Positions 18,737-20,861 of a DNA stretch of 20,861 nt are shown in pieces; position 1 is the stretch's first letter; every line of letters starts with the position of its first letter. Location: positions 1 through 20,861 of the forward strand of contig JAJOHG010000423.1 in the NCBI GenBank assembly GCA_021029095.1. Reading direction: 5' to 3'. Source of the DNA: Phellopilus nigrolimitatus (taxonomy: Eukaryota; Basidiomycota; Agaricomycetes; Hymenochaetales; Hymenochaetaceae). Under the pieces are notes generated by a model, which was not told the origin of the DNA, made no database searches, and was given only the letters and a program-made list of their open reading frames with translations. Made by a program: the position numbers and the translations under genes.

Positions 18737-20861
18737 ATGTCCCGCTCTAAATCTTTGCACTCAAAATCAAACAGTCTCGACGAGAAAGACCACCTCGAAG
18801 TTTGTTACGCCCCGTTTACTTCTCATGGCTTCTTAATCCGGTTTATTTTCTTCTCCAGGAGTTACACAAGGCAGACAGCTGCAAAGTTGTCGTAGTCGAG
18901 TCCGGTGCGCTGATTTGAAATTGCAGAGCTGTTTACCGACTCAAGCATGCACTATCTATAGTCACTCTGACTGCCGCGAAGGAGCATGGGCTTAACCTTT
19001 GGTCCAAGGACTCGTTCATCCTTTATCTGTGCTGTTTCGTCAGTCCTTTCTTTTTCCTTTGATATCTGAAGGGAACTGTTTTTCACACCGTAAATGCAGA
19101 CTAGCTTGTTAGTCGTCTTATAACCCTTCACCTCTTCCTTTCTTTCCCTACATGATGGTCTTAGCCTTTGCTCTTGCGCAAATGGATATGACGGTTCTTT
19201 GATGACGACAATAAATATTGTGAGGATCTGCCTGCATTCATATTTAAGGCGCGTGACACTAAAGCGATTTCTTCAGATGCCATTCTATCAAAATCGCTTC
19301 AATGCCGGGATTGTGGGCTCCACTACCGGTATAATTTTCTCTGTCTGTAAGTGATTGAAACTTGTGTTTTTGCATGTGTACCAAGGCGAACGAGGATACT
19401 AGATACTATTGGCGGTCTTGCAAGTCCATGGATTGCTGGACCTATAACGGATAGATTTGGACGGCGTGGGGGCATGTTCATCGGCTCCATAGTCATATGC
19501 ATAGGTAAGCCATTTTTAACATTACTGGATCCGTATTTACTTCTCTGCTAGGCTCCGCTGTAATTGCGTCAGCCAACGACAAAGGCCAATTGATTGCCGG
19601 TCGATTTATCCTAGGCTTTGGTGTTAGCATCCTGACATGCGCTGCTCCTGCGTACATTGTAGAGATCTCCCCTCCTCAATGGCGTGGTCGTATGACCGGA
19701 TTGTACAATTGCGGGTAAGTCATATGCATTATAGATCCAAGAAATCCAATACAAATCGAATAGCTACTTGTCTTCATCAAAAGCTGGTTTGGAGGCTCTA
19801 TCCCAGCTGCGGCTATCACTCTTGGCACCCAGAAGATTAATTCTGATCTTTCCTGGCGCCTTCCCCTGATCTTCCAGTGTGCTTCAGCCTTTTTCGTGAT
19901 ATTTATCGTCTGGTTTCTTCCCGAGTCCCCGCGGTGGCTTCTCGCTAACAGCCGTGATGAAGAGGCCCGTGCATTCCTCAACCGCTTCCACGGCGGTGGC
20001 GACCCGCGTCATCCTGTCGTCGAGCTTGAATGGCATGAATTCAAGGAATCCATCACCACAGACGGTGCAGACAAGCGTTGGTACGACTACTCCGAACTTT
20101 TCAGGTCCAAAAGCGCTCGTTGGCGCTTCTTGATGGTTGTTTTCATGGTGAGTATGCGTTCTTGTTGTCGTTTTGATACAACTAAGTTCAATAAAAATAA
20201 AACCGCAGGCAATATTTGGGCAGTTTTCTGGGAACGGACTGGGTTACTTCAACACTCAAATTTATTCAGCGGTTGGATACTCTAATTATGCACAATTCGT
20301 GCTCAATCTCTGCTCGTCAATCGTTTCTTGTATTGGTGCGCTCTGCGGTGTCGTCCTCTCGGACCGCGTGCCTCGGCGCAAGGTACTCGTCTCAGGTACA
20401 CTCGCGTCCGCCTTCTTTCTCGCCATTAACGGCGGACTTTCTGCAAAATGGGCTCATCTGCCTGAGGATGCAAAAGACCTCAAAGTCGGGCAAGGCGCCG
20501 TCGCCGCTTATTTTTTCTTCAATATTGTATATTCTTTTGCCTACACTCCGCTCCAGGCGATCTATCCAGTTGAGTGCTTGTCGACAAATGGGAGAGCTAA
20601 GGGTGAGAGTTTAAATATACACACTTTTGGCTGAAATGCTGACCTTTGTCATTTTGAGGCATGGCCATGTATGGCGTTGTTGTGAATCTTTTCGGGTTCA
20701 TCAACATGTTTGCGGGTCCTATTGCATTGAATAACATCCAGTACAACTATGTTTTTGTAAGTATAATATCATATATATTAAAAATACGAGTATCGTCTCA
20801 TCTCATTTTATTTCAAGATCTTCGTCGGCTGGACTGCATCGAGGGTGCTCTTTGGTACTTC
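18737..20861 (+). CDS. MFS sugar transporter (lactose-permease-like), 3' end outside window, probably decayed
   Basis: Exons recognised: 18737-18799 (MSRSKSLHSK...), 18859 onward (ELHKAD), an N-terminal piece to about 19028 (AAKEHGLNLWSKDSFILYLC), 19165-19219, 19277-19346, 19403-19504, 19552-19714, 19784-20147, 20209-20602, 20659-20756 and 20818 to the window end. Hallmarks of the sugar-porter subgroup of the major facilitator superfamily are LCSCANGYDGSLMT, DRFGRRGG, PPQWRGRMTGLYNCGWFGGS, PESPRWLL, GQFSGNGLGYFNTQIY and TPLQAIYPVE. It would import mono- or disaccharides across the plasma membrane. Three problems appear: a stop at 18959-18961 with a frame change before AAKEHG, a missing in-phase donor near 19028, and a one-base loss at about 20831. 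It may be a recent pseudogene or contain sequence errors. The middle region is fully coherent. Confidence 0.82.

Noticed and set aside
1..20861. tRNA genes, rRNA, CRISPR arrays or bacterial-type operons
   Set aside because: No cloverleaf with A/B boxes, no spaced direct-repeat array, and all genes are intron-rich eukaryotic genes.

Overview
The window looks like nuclear DNA of a filamentous basidiomycete, most likely an Agaricomycete. The genes are dense and broken by many 45-110 bp GT-AG introns. A FunK1-type fungal protein kinase is present twice. The Rheb, Spo12-like, GH2 beta-mannosidase and lactose-permease-like proteins are all of fungal type. Exon coordinates were derived by hand from splice signals, reading phase and remembered family sequence; no alignment or search could be run.

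Layout. 1-1518: decayed or unassigned DNA with a 23-nt poly-C run, a broken 3' fragment of a plasma-membrane H+-ATPase (PMA1-like) and an adjacent fragment of a COPII Sec24-like gene. About 1519-5290: left arm of a large inverted repeat, carrying a FunK1 kinase (5 exons, 886 codons) and a 3' fragment of a GH2 beta-mannosidase. 5291-9153: the spacer, holding a Rheb GTPase (minus), a Spo12-family gene (plus) and a foldback/MITE-like element. 9154 to about 12925: right arm, a mirror copy of the left, with a second FunK1 and a second beta-mannosidase fragment (minus). 12926-14171: repeat-rich intergenic DNA and the 3' flank of the native beta-mannosidase. 14172-17976: complete beta-mannosidase (minus, 21 exons, 858 aa). 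17977-18736: upstream region shared by two divergent genes. 18737-20861: MFS sugar transporter, cut by the window end and carrying several apparent lesions.

How it fits together. The arms match position for position (left coordinate + right coordinate = 14444 at every checked landmark from about 1519 to 5290), so no net indel has accumulated over about 3.77 kb. The exception to near-identity is a patch in the last kinase exon where about a third of residues differ. The beta-mannosidase tail occurs three times: once in its intact gene and twice as an intron-containing passenger behind each FunK1. This suggests segmental DNA duplication from the neighbouring gene followed by inverted duplication. 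Rheb (TOR pathway) and Spo12 (mitotic exit) lie between the arms, so recombination between arms could invert them. The beta-mannosidase and sugar transporter are divergent neighbours with a plausible shared role in plant-polysaccharide sugar use, though the transporter may be decaying.
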